A stretch of DNA of 64,000 bases from Rhodopirellula halodulae (GCF_020966775.1 NZ_JAJKFV010000030.1:303974-367973); one strand, 5' to 3'. Shown: positions 36,770 to 46,660, numbered from the stretch's first letter. Notes: generated by a model not told the origin, from the letters alone. A program made the numbers and translations.

Positions 36770-38815
36770 TTAACCCAACAGCGACAAAACGTTTCGTGGG
36801 TTCTGGTTGGCCAACGACAACACGTTGGTACCAGATTGAACCAGGATCTGAGCACGAGTCAGGTTGGCCGATTCTTGTGCGAAGTCAGCGTCACGGATCG
36901 AGCTTTCAGCTTCTTGCAGGTTGGCTTTGGTTTCGTTCAGCGAGACCAAGTTGCTTTCCAACGTCGTGCTTTGGAACGATCCCAAACGACCGCGGAGTCC
37001 AACCACTTTGCCGATGACTTCGTCGATCACCTTGGCAGCACCTTCGACGTCGTTGGTCAGGCTCTTCGCTTGGCCGCTGCCCAGTTCGTACAGACGACCC
37101 GAAGCACCACCCAGTTGACCGGTCGAAACGCTACCGATACCCAAGCTAGCTTGTTGGGTGCTGGTCACGTCGGGACCGAGTTGGAACGTCGCTCCACCAC
37201 CGGTGATGCTGAAGCTGAAGTTCGTGCTGCTGCCGTCGTCGACGGTCAAGCTCAAGTCCAGCGAGCTGGTGTTGATCGACAGGCTGTTGCCGCTTCCGTT
37301 TGCTTCCACACCGTTCACGGTGGCGACGATGTCAGCACCGGTTGATCGCGTGTTGTCCAGGCTTCCCTTGAACGTGCCGCCAGCACCTTCGCTAATCACG
37401 TCGATGTCGACCAACGCGTCGCTACCGAAGCCGGTCGAAGTGAACTCAAGGCCGCTCGTCGAATCGGCTTCGACACCGGTGCTGTCCGAAACCAAGTTCA
37501 CAGCAGCTGCGATTTGAGCTTTGGTTGTTCCTGCACCAAAGTTGAACGTTTCTGCACCGTCGGAACCGCTCAGTTGGAAAACCAAGTCAGCGTTCAGGAC
37601 TTCACCACCGGTGTTTCCGGTCGAAGCTTCTGCAGGAAGATTGTCCGTGTCCAGCGTGAATTCGCCATACTCGGTGACTTTGGCAGCGGCGGGAGTCGAA
37701 CCCGAACCGTCTGCAACTTCCGCGTCGAACTCAGTGGTGCCGGAGTTGATGGCGGCAGCAATGGTTGCCAAGCTGTTCTCGCCTGCACCAGTTCCGATCG
37801 TGACGGTCAGAGACTTTTGCTCGTCGTCGTAGCTGGCGGTCGTAGTGGCGCCAGTGCCCGCGACATAGTTGATGGACACATTGTTGTAGTCACCACCTGC
37901 ATCAGCGGCGGTGATCGCCAAGCCAGCGCCTTCAATGGCGGTCGCGTCGGCCGCGGCGGCAGCATCGACGTCGGCAAGCGTACCAGTTTCTTCTGCGTAA
38001 ACTCCGGTAACACCGTTCAATACCGTTGCAACGGCAGCACCGGTCACAGTCGCGGCATCGTCCACGGTAATGGTCAAGACGCCGTCCGTGATGGACGCAG
38101 CAGTCGTTGCACCCCCACCGCCGTCTTCGATGACAACGCTGTCGAATTGGCCTTCAATCGTCACGTTGTTCGTCGCATCACCGATGGTGAAGGTGTTGAC
38201 CGAAGCTTCCGTCGTCGAAGTCGCTTGAGCAGCAGCACTGAAGCCGGCGTCGCTTGCGGTTGCACTTGCCTTTTCAGCAGCCGACGAGATGACGACTTCC
38301 ACATCGATTTGTCCCGTCTTGCCCAAGTTGGCTTGGTCGATCGAGACGTCCGAAACGCTGGACACGCTGCCAATGGTGCTGACGAAGTCTTGCGAACCGT
38401 CGAGCAACTTACGGCCTTGGAAGGTCGTCGTTTGAGCGATCCGGTTGATGGCTTCCAGCGAACTGTCAATCTGCAACTGGTTAGCGGCGATTTCTTCTTT
38501 GCTCAACGCCCCCGAGTTAGCTGCTTCGACGACCAAACCACGGACGTCGTTGAGCAAGTTGCTGACTTGGCCCAGAGCACTGTCAGCGGTGCTGATGATT
38601 TGGCTGGCACGTTGCGTGTTGCTGATCGATTTCGTCAAACCAGTGATTTCGCTACGAAGTGCTTCGCTGGCCAGCAAACCGGCGGGGTCGTCGCTGCCGG
38701 AGTTGATTCGCAAACCGGTGCTCAAACGAGTCAAAGACTGTTGCAAGTCATTGTTGCTGCTTTGGAGACGGTTTTGAGCGACCAAAGAAGAAACGTTGGT
38801 GTTAATCCGAGTCAT
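36770..38815 (-). CDS. fliC: Flagellin (second copy)
   Basis: 681 residues. The ends match the first flagellin closely: TRINTNVSSLVAQNRLQSSN at the start and VQSGTNVLSLANQNPRNVL at the end. The central 400 residues are richer in Ala, Thr and Gly and differ clearly, although a STGNTGGEVLNADLVFQLSG segment is shared in kind with the first copy. It starts at ATG and has its own terminator, so it is transcribed apart from the first copy. Two flagellins may give a mixed or stage-specific filament. Confidence 0.95.
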   Translation of the reverse strand: MTRINTNVSSLVAQNRLQSSNNDLQQSLTRLSTGLRINSGSDDPAGLLASEALRSEITGLTKSISNTQRASQIISTADSALGQVSNLLNDVRGLVVEAANSGALSKEEIAANQLQIDSSLEAINRIAQTTTFQGRKLLDGSQDFVSTIGSVSSVSDVSIDQANLGKTGQIDVEVVISSAAEKASATASDAGFSAAAQATSTTEASVNTFTIGDATNNVTIEGQFDSVVIEDGGGGATTAASITDGVLTITVDDAATVTGAAVATVLNGVTGVYAEETGTLADVDAAAAADATAIEGAGLAITAADAGGDYNNVSINYVAGTGATTTASYDDEQKSLTVTIGTGAGENSLATIAAAINSGTTEFDAEVADGSGSTPAAAKVTEYGEFTLDTDNLPAEASTGNTGGEVLNADLVFQLSGSDGAETFNFGAGTTKAQIAAAVNLVSDSTGVEADSTSGLEFTSTGFGSDALVDIDVISEGAGGTFKGSLDNTRSTGADIVATVNGVEANGSGNSLSINTSSLDLSLTVDDGSSTNFSFSITGGGATFQLGPDVTSTQQASLGIGSVSTGQLGGASGRLYELGSGQAKSLTNDVEGAAKVIDEVIGKVVGLRGRLGSFQSTTLESNLVSLNETKANLQEAESSIRDADFAQESANLTRAQILVQSGTNVLSLANQNPRNVLSLLG

Positions 38816-39148
38816 TTTATTTTTCCCAAAAGTTGGGTTGATGTTGAGTGAAACGGGTCAACGATTGGACGGCCGAAGCGACACGGTGACCCTGGACGTG
38901 TGGCGCGCGGCATTACGTCCACCTCAACCATGGAACGCGATTTGGGCGCGTGACGTCTTTGCAACCCCAAAAACCAATCTCACGTCGCTTTTCGCCCCAC
39001 CCGCCTCGGCACAACCGGAACAATCGGAGATCCTTCTCATGGAAGCAGGTCGCAAGCTGCGATATCATGCAGCAGAGATGGCCGAAAACTCGACCCACGC
39101 GTAAAAGTGTCTCCGCGTGCTATCTGAAACCTTTTGGCGAACCTTTTT
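38816..39148. other. Divergent promoter region of second flagellin and nuclease gene
   Basis: 333 bases. I looked for sigma-28 and sigma-54 promoters on the flagellin side and found no convincing match; one GG-N11-GC arrangement has the wrong spacing for sigma-54. No ORF is supported. Confidence 0.4.
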
Positions 39149-39568
39149 ATGACCGTCCAGATGCAGCTCGCTCGGATCATCATTTCCGAGCTAACCGATA
39201 ACCAAGTGATTTATCTCAAGGAAGTGGATGGCAGCCGCCAATTCCCGATCATGATCGGAATCTTCGAAGCCACCAACATCGATCGTCGCGTCAAGAACGA
39301 CTACGTTCCCCCTCGTCCGTTGACGCACGATCTGATTGTCAATGTGGCGGAGTCTTTGGACGCAACGATCGAACAAGTCGTGATCAGTGACCTGTCAGAA
39401 CACACCTACTTTGCCCAACTGCATCTGCGGACCGGTAGCGGGGAATTGATCGAAGTCGATGCACGTCCCAGCGACGCGATTGCTGTCGCGGTGACCTACG
39501 ATCCTCCTTTGCCGATCTTTGTATCCGAGGAAGTCTTGAAGGGCGCGACGGGATCCAACGAAGATTGA
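39149..39568 (+). CDS. Bifunctional nuclease family protein (DUF151)
   Basis: 139 residues from the ATG at 39149; a second ATG four codons later is also possible. DUF151/BFN proteins have RNase and DNase activity in plants and are widespread in bacteria. Typical features are LKEVDGSRQFPIMIGIFEA near the N-terminus, RPLTHDL in the middle and EVDARPSDAIAVAV near the C-terminus. It has no signal peptide and should be cytoplasmic. It is transcribed with or just ahead of panC, 114 bases apart; no functional link is evident. Confidence 0.86.
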   Translation: MTVQMQLARIIISELTDNQVIYLKEVDGSRQFPIMIGIFEATNIDRRVKNDYVPPRPLTHDLIVNVAESLDATIEQVVISDLSEHTYFAQLHLRTGSGELIEVDARPSDAIAVAVTYDPPLPIFVSEEVLKGATGSNED

Positions 39569-39682
39569 ATCGATCGCAGTCCTCCACGGAAGCGTAGTTG
39601 TTCGAGTTCGCTAGTGGAGAGTTCGCTAGTGAAATCGAATTTGCCTCTCAAACAGACCGCTAACAACAGGAAGGATGCCGAA

Positions 39683-40543
39683 TTGAAGGTCTTTTCCACC
39701 GTGGCCGAAACACGTCATTGGTGTCGTCAGCAACTGCGTGAGAATCATTCCATCGGGTTTGCTCCCACCATGGGAGCGTTGCATGAAGGCCACCTGTCCC
39801 TGGTCCGTCAGGCAAACGAACAGTGCGACCGATCCGTGGTGTCGATCTTCGTCAACCCGACTCAGTTCGCTCCGCACGAAGACCTCGATCAATACCCGCG
39901 TCCCATTGAGAATGACCTGGCGTTACTGAAGCAAGCCGGCACCCACGCGGTTTTCCTTCCCAGCGTCCAAGAGATGTACCCGGGAGATCCGGGGGATGCA
40001 TCCACCAAAGTCCTTCCCTCTTCCGTCGCGTTGCCTTTGGAGGGCGTTCATCGGCCCGATCACTTCGTCGGTGTCGCGACGGTGGTGATGAAGCTGTTGC
40101 AGATCGTGCCGGCTGACCGAGCGTTCTTTGGCCGCAAGGATTTTCAGCAGCTCTGCGTGATCGAACACATGGCTCGCGATCTCAGCATGGCAACCGATAT
40201 TGTTCCTTGCCCGATCGTCCGCGAGGAAGACGGTTTGGCGATGAGCAGCCGCAATCGTTATCTGTCGACGGAAGAACGAAAGCGAGCGTTGTGTTTGTCG
40301 AAGGCATTGCAAGCCGTGCAGCAGGCTTTCGATGCCGGCCAGCGTGATCCCAGCGAGTTAGAGCTCGTGATGAAGGAGTTGCTCAAGCCTTGCGACAATC
40401 TCGACTATGCCGTGGTGGTCGACCGAGAATCCTTGTTACCGGTTTCAAAGATTACGCGGAGTGCGGTGGCATTGATCGCAGCACGAATTGGCAAGACTCG
40501 GTTGATCGACAACTGCGAATTGACGCTGGCAAACAACGTTTGA
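39683..40543 (+). CDS. panC: Pantothenate synthetase
   Basis: 286 residues from a TTG at 39683, which has AGGAAGG eight bases ahead and gives the usual PanC length; a GTG at 39614 would add 23 residues. PanC joins pantoate and beta-alanine with ATP. The nucleotidyltransferase motif appears as PTMGALHEGHLSLV, then SIFVNPTQFAPHEDL, FGRKDFQQL and REEDGLAMSSRNRYL, all conserved substrate-site segments. No panB or panD gene is adjacent. Confidence 0.94.
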   Translation: MKVFSTVAETRHWCRQQLRENHSIGFAPTMGALHEGHLSLVRQANEQCDRSVVSIFVNPTQFAPHEDLDQYPRPIENDLALLKQAGTHAVFLPSVQEMYPGDPGDASTKVLPSSVALPLEGVHRPDHFVGVATVVMKLLQIVPADRAFFGRKDFQQLCVIEHMARDLSMATDIVPCPIVREEDGLAMSSRNRYLSTEERKRALCLSKALQAVQQAFDAGQRDPSELELVMKELLKPCDNLDYAVVVDRESLLPVSKITRSAVALIAARIGKTRLIDNCELTLANNV

Positions 40544-40774
40544 TTGGCGACTTTCAAACGCAACGGTGACAGGTCTGTATTGAGAAGGAGCGGTCTCTTC
40601 GATCCGCGAATCGGTCTAACACGCACGTTCATCATGCTCGGTCGCGGCCGTTGCTCCGGTCATGAATTTCACGTGACAATCAGCTTCGCGATCAGCTTTG
40701 CCGGTTAGACTATCGCAACACTTAGATTTTTACTCCAACGGTGGCCATCACGGATCACCGAGAACGGCTGAACG
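40544..40774. other. Intergenic region upstream of UDP-glucuronate decarboxylase
   Basis: 231 bases with no credible ORF. Likely promoter region of the downstream gene; no clear operator or terminator seen. Confidence 0.35.
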
Positions 40775-41743
40775 ATGATTCAACGCATTTTGGTGACTGG
40801 TGGTGCTGGATTTCTCGGTTCGCATCTGTGCGAACGTTTGGTCAGCGATGGTCACGACGTGATTTGTCTCGACAACTTTTTCACCAGCCAAAAGACCAAC
40901 GTTGCTCATCTGCTCGGGAAGCCCAACTTCGAGCTGATCCGGCATGACATCACGCTGCCCATCCATCTAGAAGTTGACCAGATCTACAACATGGCGTGTC
41001 CCGCTGCCCCGGGGCACTACCAGTTCAATCCCATCAAGACGATCAAAACCAGCGTCATGGGATCGATCAACATGCTGGGAATCGCAAAACGTTGTGGGGC
41101 AAGGATTCTGCAGGCCAGCACCAGCGAAGTGTACGGCGACCCGGAGCAACACCCGCAGAAAGAATCCTATCGCGGCAGTGTCAATCCAATTGGCATTCGT
41201 GCGTGCTACGACGAAGGCAAGCGAGTCGCAGAAACGCTGTTCATGGACTACCACCGCAGCAACAACGTGGATGTCCGCATCGTTCGGATCTTCAACACGT
41301 ACGGTCCGCGAATGCATCCTTTCGACGGGCGCGTGGTGGCCAACTTCATTCGCCAAGCGATGGCGGGCGACGACATCACCATTTACGGCGACGGATCACA
41401 AACCCGATCGTTCTGCTATCGCGACGACTTGGTCGAAGTCATCATGCGGATGATGAATTGCGACGATTTCACAGGGCCGGTCAATATCGGGAACCCGCAC
41501 GAATTCACCATTCGCCAATTGGCCGAAAAGACCATCGAGCTGACCAACTCAAGCAGCAAGCTTGTCGAGTCGCCGCTGCCCGCCGACGATCCAACGCGAC
41601 GTCGTCCGGACATCTCGCTGGCGAAAGAAAAACTCGATTGGGAACCCAAGATCGAACTGGACGAAGGCCTGAAGCACACAATCGACTGGTTCAAAACCAT
41701 CAACCTGGCCGACTACCGCCCCCCAACACCCAACTTCACCTGA
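40775..41743 (+). CDS. UDP-glucuronate decarboxylase (UDP-xylose synthase)
   Basis: 322 residues of the extended short-chain dehydrogenase family. NAD motif GGAGFLGSH is at 9-17, then [20 protein letters not shown], the Ser/Thr segment STSEVYGDP, and the catalytic Tyr-x3-Lys in CYDEGKR. MACPAAP and HPQKESYRG together with RACYDEGKR are diagnostic of UXS proteins, which make UDP-xylose from UDP-glucuronate for glycan synthesis. It stands alone with its own upstream region, and part of a hairpin repeat lies just after it. Confidence 0.92.
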   Translation: MIQRILVTGGAGFLGSHLCERLVSDGHDVICLDNFFTSQKTNVAHLLGKPNFELIRHDITLPIHLEVDQIYNMACPAAPGHYQFNPIKTIKTSVMGSINMLGIAKRCGARILQASTSEVYGDPEQHPQKESYRGSVNPIGIRACYDEGKRVAETLFMDYHRSNNVDVRIVRIFNTYGPRMHPFDGRVVANFIRQAMAGDDITIYGDGSQTRSFCYRDDLVEVIMRMMNCDDFTGPVNIGNPHEFTIRQLAEKTIELTNSSSKLVESPLPADDPTRRRPDISLAKEKLDWEPKIELDEGLKHTIDWFKTINLADYRPPTPNFT

Positions 41744-41770
41744 GCCCAACCAGCCTCTCGAGCAACCAAG

Positions 41771-41796
41771 CAGCCGAACGGCCTTAGCCGCGGTTC
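41771..41796. repeat. Partial copy of the flagellin-region repeat
   Basis: AGCCGAACGGCCTTAGCC followed by GCGGTT matches the left arm of the units at 35.8-36.6 kb with one change. The right arm is missing. It lies between two convergent genes. Confidence 0.7.
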
Positions 41797-41831
41797 CCAC
41801 CCACCAACCCAACCGAGAGTCCCGTCGCAAC

Positions 41832-43073
41832 CTAAAACAAATTGGCCGGTTCGGCTCGCAACAATTTCCGAATCGCGATCAACCCCGCAGTGTTGCACAT
41901 CAACAACGACAGCAGCGCGACCAACACCAACCACGTCAACGTCATTCGAATGGGAATTCCCGCCAGCGACGACGTGATGGCGTACAAAACCAACGCTGCC
42001 AACACCGACGGTGGAAAAGCGATCGACGCCAACAACGTCGATTGTGTTAGCAACGTTCGAATCAAGAACCACGTGCCGTAACCCATCGCGCGAAGCGTCG
42101 CGTACTCACTGATGTGAGCCTGCACGTCCGACGCCAGGATCATGTAGCTGATCACACCGCCGACCACGACGGCTAGCGCCACACCCATGGCAAAGATCAT
42201 TCCGATGGGAGTTTGCGTGTACCATCGCCATCGTTCCGCTTTCTTCGCGTCCTCCATCGTCAACGTCGATGCCTGCGATGCCGGACCAGCCAACGCATCC
42301 AACCGTCCGGCCACCAGGTTTCGGCCTCGATCGAGGTCGATGCCCTCCGCCAATCGAACCAGCACCAACGAAACTTGATCCTTGCTGCTGCCGGGGACCA
42401 GTTTGCGAAACGTTTCGCGCGAGCAGAGAACCGCACCGTTGGCGGCCAGTCCCGTACCAAGTTCGAATGTTCCCACGATCTTGGCTGGCTTTCCGAACAC
42501 GCTGGCAATCGTACCAACGTCTTGCGGGCCAAACTGCCGACCGTCCTTCGGACCAAAGTCTGCTTTTGTCGCGTCGTCAATCAACACGGCACCTTCCACC
42601 AACAGCTTGCCGCGAACCTCCTTGGTCAACTCCGGCAAATCAAACGCGGGTCTGTCCAAGTCGATTCCCATCACGGCGATCGCGCGAGGAGTTTGATTGA
42701 TCGGGTTGGTCCACTGAGTGACGCCAATGTCCAGTGGCACTGCGGATTGCACTTCATCGATCGCCTGAACCCAAGGCCCAACATCGTTCCGCAACTTAGA
42801 AGCATCGTAAACGTGTAAGTAGTCCGGCGATCGCAGAATCACTTCGTATGGCATTCGGTCCAGCAAGACCGTTGCTGTGTCACCAACGCTGCCCAGAAAA
42901 CCGAGCTGCATGAACATCAGCAAGATCGCGAACCCGATTCCGCAAATGGACACGACGGTTCGCATCCACATGTGAGTCAGGTTGGACCAGGCCAACGACG
43001 TTCGAACCACTCCGCGACGCTTCCGCGAAACGGTCTCGTTCTGCTTCGTTGAGGAGGCGGACACTGCGTTCAC
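41832..43073 (-). CDS. devC: DevC-type ABC transporter permease
   Basis: 413 residues of the FtsX/MacB permease group, DevC branch. One helix at about 38-60 is followed by a periplasmic domain of some 200 residues, then three helices near 280-305, 325-352 and 365-395. The opening RTSLAWSNLTHMWMRTVVSI and the segment MGIDLDRPAFDLPELT are DevC-like. DevBCA systems in cyanobacteria export glycolipids or other envelope compounds. The start overlaps the stop of the DevB-like gene by four bases. The ATPase is divergent on the other side of DevB. Confidence 0.85.
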   Translation of the reverse strand: MNAVSASSTKQNETVSRKRRGVVRTSLAWSNLTHMWMRTVVSICGIGFAILLMFMQLGFLGSVGDTATVLLDRMPYEVILRSPDYLHVYDASKLRNDVGPWVQAIDEVQSAVPLDIGVTQWTNPINQTPRAIAVMGIDLDRPAFDLPELTKEVRGKLLVEGAVLIDDATKADFGPKDGRQFGPQDVGTIASVFGKPAKIVGTFELGTGLAANGAVLCSRETFRKLVPGSSKDQVSLVLVRLAEGIDLDRGRNLVAGRLDALAGPASQASTLTMEDAKKAERWRWYTQTPIGMIFAMGVALAVVVGGVISYMILASDVQAHISEYATLRAMGYGTWFLIRTLLTQSTLLASIAFPPSVLAALVLYAITSSLAGIPIRMTLTWLVLVALLSLLMCNTAGLIAIRKLLRAEPANLF

Positions 43074-44386
43074 GGCTTCGAAGTCGCCGCCACTTTGGCG
43101 TTCGCTGGCTTGCCTGCCGCATCGATCTCAACATCGACCTGCAATTCGATGAAACGACTGGCTCGTTGAGCGTCCTCTTCGTTGATCGCGATCACCACAT
43201 CCGCGGAATAGCGATCCACGGCGGCCATCGGATAGGGGCTGGCCAATGTGGGAGCGGCGATCAACGAGTGAATGCGACTGACAGTTCCTTCAATGGTTTC
43301 CTTCAGAGCCGGAGACCTGATCACCGCCGTTTGGCCCTCTTGGATTCGTCCCAGATCGGCAACGTTGACTTCCGCAACACAAACCATTTCCGACGTGTTT
43401 GCCATGTGCATCAGCGGAGCGACTCCGGTGGCGGTGCCGATGGTTGCATCGATTTGCAGCACGCGGCCTTTGGTGGGTGCGACCAACCGAGACGTTGCAA
43501 CATTGAGTTTTAGCAATTCGATTTGCTGCTTGAGAGATTCAAGCGACGCCGATTGCTCGGCCGCGATCAAAGACAGTTCCGTGGCACGAATCTCTTGCTG
43601 GGCGGAGTCGACCGCGAATCGTCCGTCGTCAATGGCCTTTTCAGCATTCCGAAGTGCGGACTCGTAACCTGCTTGAGCTTCGCTGACCTTCAAAGCCTCC
43701 GCGTCCAACGAGTTTTCAGACACCAATCGTTGCCGAGATGGGTCTCGTGAGGCGGCTTCCAACTGACGCAATCGGCGTTGCCCCAATTCGGCAGCTTGCT
43801 TCAGCAAATTCAGTTCACCGCCATCGGCCTTGGATTCTTTGAACTGTTCCTTCGCGTCCGCCAGTTTGTTCTCGGCTTGTTCCAGCGATGATTTCGCGAC
43901 TTGCAGCTTCGCTTCACCTGCGGCACGCTCCGCCGCAATTCGACGCTTTGCTTCGTCGAGTTTGGTTTGAGCGATGTTCAGTTCCAACTGACGTGCGGGA
44001 AGACTTTCAAGCTCCATCAACACCGTGCCGGCCGAGACTTCTTGCCCCGGTTCGACCAGGATCCGAGCCACGCGATCGCCGGGGGCTGCCATCACCGACA
44101 GCACCCCACCACGAGGCTCCAAGGTGCCCAGCGCCATCACTCGTTGCAGGGCGACGGTTTGAGTCGGTTGGCTCGGATCGACGGATTGATCCGGTCGATT
44201 GACGCCGGTGAGGTCACATCCGGCTGTTGCGAAGAACAGTCCGCCAAAACAGAAGGCGGCTCGCCGTCGTTTGCCCGCGAAAAACCGTCGAAGCAAATTT
44301 CGCTGCGTGTCCGTCCGAGATTCCGTGACCTTGGTCCCAATCGCGGGAGGCGACCCATCGTAGATTGGCTGGTTGAAGGATGGCAC
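43070..44386 (-). CDS. devB: DevB/HlyD-type membrane fusion protein
   Basis: 438 residues, starting at GTG. A hydrophobic segment near residue 45-56 ends in FATAGC, which could be a lipoprotein box, after an unusually long N-terminal part. A short beta-barrel/lipoyl half lies at about 80-125, and a long coiled-coil hairpin at about 130-275 has many Ala, Glu, Gln and Leu. The second lipoyl half (RLVAPTKGRVLQI) and a barrel follow. It should bridge the DevC permease to the outer membrane. It is coupled to devC by ATGA, and a divergent devA-like gene lies 120 bases upstream. Confidence 0.86.
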   Translation of the reverse strand: MPSFNQPIYDGSPPAIGTKVTESRTDTQRNLLRRFFAGKRRRAAFCFGGLFFATAGCDLTGVNRPDQSVDPSQPTQTVALQRVMALGTLEPRGGVLSVMAAPGDRVARILVEPGQEVSAGTVLMELESLPARQLELNIAQTKLDEAKRRIAAERAAGEAKLQVAKSSLEQAENKLADAKEQFKESKADGGELNLLKQAAELGQRRLRQLEAASRDPSRQRLVSENSLDAEALKVSEAQAGYESALRNAEKAIDDGRFAVDSAQQEIRATELSLIAAEQSASLESLKQQIELLKLNVATSRLVAPTKGRVLQIDATIGTATGVAPLMHMANTSEMVCVAEVNVADLGRIQEGQTAVIRSPALKETIEGTVSRIHSLIAAPTLASPYPMAAVDRYSADVVIAINEEDAQRASRFIELQVDVEIDAAGKPANAKVAATSKP

Positions 44387-44506
44387 GGCGAACTACTGCA
44401 AAACGAGGTGACACGAAAACCGGACAAATTGCTAAGGTAACGTTTTTCCGCTCCGTCGGGCCATCGTGATCGAAGGGTCCGGCACGCAAATTGTCCTGAA
44501 AATCGC

Positions 44507-45700
44507 GTGAAATTACCTTTTCGAAACGACCGCTCGAACAATCCATCGTCCGCTCGCACCGTCGCTTCGCGGGGGATCACGCCGGAGATCGCGTTGGATG
44601 GCTCCGCAGCAATCGACGTGCGGGGTGTCAATCACTATTACGGAACCGGTGACGCTCGGAAGCAAGTGCTTCACGATAATCACCTGCAGGTTCAACCGGG
44701 CGAAATCGTCATCATGACGGGGCAATCGGGGTCAGGGAAAACGACCTTGTTGACCTTGATCGGCACTTTGCGACGCGTTCAAGAGGGGCAATTGAACGTG
44801 TTGGGCCAACCGTTGCACGATCTTTCTCAGGTCAACATTGGCAACCTTCGCAAGCGATTGGGATTCATCTTTCAAGCCCACAACCTGTTCGGTTCATTGA
44901 CGGCTCAGCAGAACGTCCGCATGGCGTTGGAGCTTCAACCGAACCGGGCGTCACGTCGCGAAGAAAACGAACGTTGCTCCAAAATGCTCACCGAAGTCGG
45001 GCTGGGCGAACGCATTCACTACAAACCCAGCGGGCTTTCGGGCGGACAAAAACAACGAGTCGCCGTGGCCAGAGGCTTGGTGCATCAACCCGACATTCTG
45101 CTGGCGGACGAACCCACGGCGGCGCTCGACGAAGAATCCGGCCGCCAAGTCGTGACGCTGTTCCAGCGGGAAGCTCGCGAACGCGGAGTCGCCATTGTGA
45201 TCGTCACGCACGACAACCGGATCCTCGACGTTGCCGACCGCATCGTCAAAATGGACTTCGGACGCATCGCACGCGATACCAATTTGAACGAGGCCGCGGT
45301 CTTGGGCGAAATGCTTTCCAAGTGCAATGTGTTCACCGGTGTCGCGATCAGCACGCTCACAGAAATCTCACGCAGCATGACTCGGACGGAGCATGCACCC
45401 GGCGACCGAATTGTGACCTACGGCGAGGTCGGCGATCGTTTCTACCTGATTCGCGAGGGAAGCGTCTCGGTGAAGCAACCGACGCACAATGGCAGCAACG
45501 ACTTCAACGAAGTCGCCACACTGCACGCCGGAGACTACTTTGGCGAAACCGCGTTGCTGACCGGAGAACCACGCAACGCCCACGTTGACGCGACCACGGA
45601 AACGGTGACCTACAGTCTGGATGCAGCCACGTTTGCCGATGTCATGAGTCAACGCAAATCGATCGACGAAGAGGTCCGCAGTTCACTCTTCGCCGAATAG
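44507..45700 (+). CDS. devA: DevA-type ABC ATPase fused to a cyclic-nucleotide-binding domain
   Basis: 397 residues from GTG. The ATPase half has Walker A GQSGSGKTT (about 73-81), signature LSGGQKQRVAVARGL, Walker B ILLADEP and the switch VIVTHD, as in MacB/DevA ATPases. From about residue 285 a cNMP-binding fold follows: GDRIVTYGEVGDRFYLIREG, then GDYFGETALLTGEPRNA. The last matches the phosphate-binding cassette (FGE-ALL-RNA, with N in place of the usual R-A). The fusion suggests that export is gated by a cyclic nucleotide or similar ligand, or that the domain is structural. It is divergent from its likely partners devB and devC. Confidence 0.87.
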   Translation: MKLPFRNDRSNNPSSARTVASRGITPEIALDGSAAIDVRGVNHYYGTGDARKQVLHDNHLQVQPGEIVIMTGQSGSGKTTLLTLIGTLRRVQEGQLNVLGQPLHDLSQVNIGNLRKRLGFIFQAHNLFGSLTAQQNVRMALELQPNRASRREENERCSKMLTEVGLGERIHYKPSGLSGGQKQRVAVARGLVHQPDILLADEPTAALDEESGRQVVTLFQREARERGVAIVIVTHDNRILDVADRIVKMDFGRIARDTNLNEAAVLGEMLSKCNVFTGVAISTLTEISRSMTRTEHAPGDRIVTYGEVGDRFYLIREGSVSVKQPTHNGSNDFNEVATLHAGDYFGETALLTGEPRNAHVDATTETVTYSLDAATFADVMSQRKSIDEEVRSSLFAE

Positions 45701-45711
45701 ATTTAAACCCT

Positions 45712-45742
45712 CTTCGTCGCGGAAACCCCCGCGAAGCCGAAG
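45712..45742. terminator. Hairpin between convergent genes, possible terminator
   Basis: CTTCG-TCGCGG pairs with CCGCGA-agc-CGAAG around a short loop of AAACCC type. It lies between the stops of the devA-like gene and the sigma factor. There is no T tract, so it is a weak terminator at best. Confidence 0.35.
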
Positions 45743-45757
45743 TAGACAAAGGCCAAA

Positions 45758-46660
45758 TCAGAATCGTTCGCGCGGATCGGTCAATCCATCAGCCAATCGA
45801 CGCAGGGCTTCCGTTTCGATTTGACGAACGCGTTCGCGAGTCAGCCCGAGTTCGGCACCGATCTCCTTCAACGTCATCGGCTCGACGCCGCCCAGACCAA
45901 AACGCAGTTTCAACACCGTCGATTCGCGTTCTTCCAGATCACCCAGCAAGCTCATCGCGTGCTTCAAGATGTCGTGATCCAGCATCTCCTCATCGGGTGC
46001 CTTCAAACGCTCGTCTTGAACCATGTCGCCCAACGACCAACCCGCCTCGGTTTGGTCGCTTTGCGGTGTCGAATTGTTGATCTTGATCGCTTTGCGAATG
46101 ATCGGCAGCTTCTTCTTCGGCAATCCCAACACGCGAGCGACTTCTTCGTTGGTGGGCGTCCGACCAAGCTCTTCGTTCAGTCGTGCCGTTGCACGTCGCC
46201 ACTTGCTCAGCAGTTCGACCATGTACGCAGGAATGCGGATGGTCTTGGCCGAGTTGATCAACGCCCGTTTGATGGATTGCTTGATCCAGTAACTCGCATA
46301 AGTACTGAATCGCGTGCCGTGAGCCGGATCGAATCCCTCCACCGCTCGCAGCAAACCCAAGTTGCCTTCTTCGATCAAATCCTGAAGCCCCAGGCCCTTG
46401 CCCGTGTACCCCCGAGAGATGTTGACGACCAAACGCAAGTTCGCACGAACCATTTGGTCGCGAGCCATCACGTCGCCTTCGGCGATGCGTGCCGCGAGTT
46501 CGAGTTCCTCTTCTGCGGACAGCAACGGAGTCTCGTTGATTTCGCGAAGGTAGGTTTCGAGAGGGGATTGAGCCGCTTCACTGCGGCGCGTCGGCGTCTT
46601 GCGTCGACTCTTTTTCAGAAGCGTGAGTTCGTCTTGCTCCAGGGATTCGGAAAAAGTCAT
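45758..46660 (-). CDS. RNA polymerase sigma-70 factor, RpoD/SigA-like
   Basis: 300 residues from the ATG at 46660; the frame is open 46 codons further upstream but those residues are not sigma-like. Region 1.2 reads SPLETYLREINETPLLS. Region 2 has DLIEEGNLGLLRAVEGFDP and the promoter -10 segment FSTYASYWIKQSIKRAL. Regions 3 and 4 follow, ending with the -35-binding helix ELGLTRERVRQIETEALRRL. Region 1.1 and the long non-conserved region of housekeeping RpoD are missing, so this is probably a group 2 (RpoS/SigB-like) alternative factor. Confidence 0.92.
   Translation of the reverse strand: MTFSESLEQDELTLLKKSRRKTPTRRSEAAQSPLETYLREINETPLLSAEEELELAARIAEGDVMARDQMVRANLRLVVNISRGYTGKGLGLQDLIEEGNLGLLRAVEGFDPAHGTRFSTYASYWIKQSIKRALINSAKTIRIPAYMVELLSKWRRATARLNEELGRTPTNEEVARVLGLPKKKLPIIRKAIKINNSTPQSDQTEAGWSLGDMVQDERLKAPDEEMLDHDILKHAMSLLGDLEERESTVLKLRFGLGGVEPMTLKEIGAELGLTRERVRQIETEALRRLADGLTDPRERF

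Noticed and set aside
38816..39148. Sigma-54 or sigma-28 promoter upstream of the second flagellin
   Set aside because: The best GG/GC pair has 11 bases between, not 10, and no sigma-28 box with proper spacing was found.
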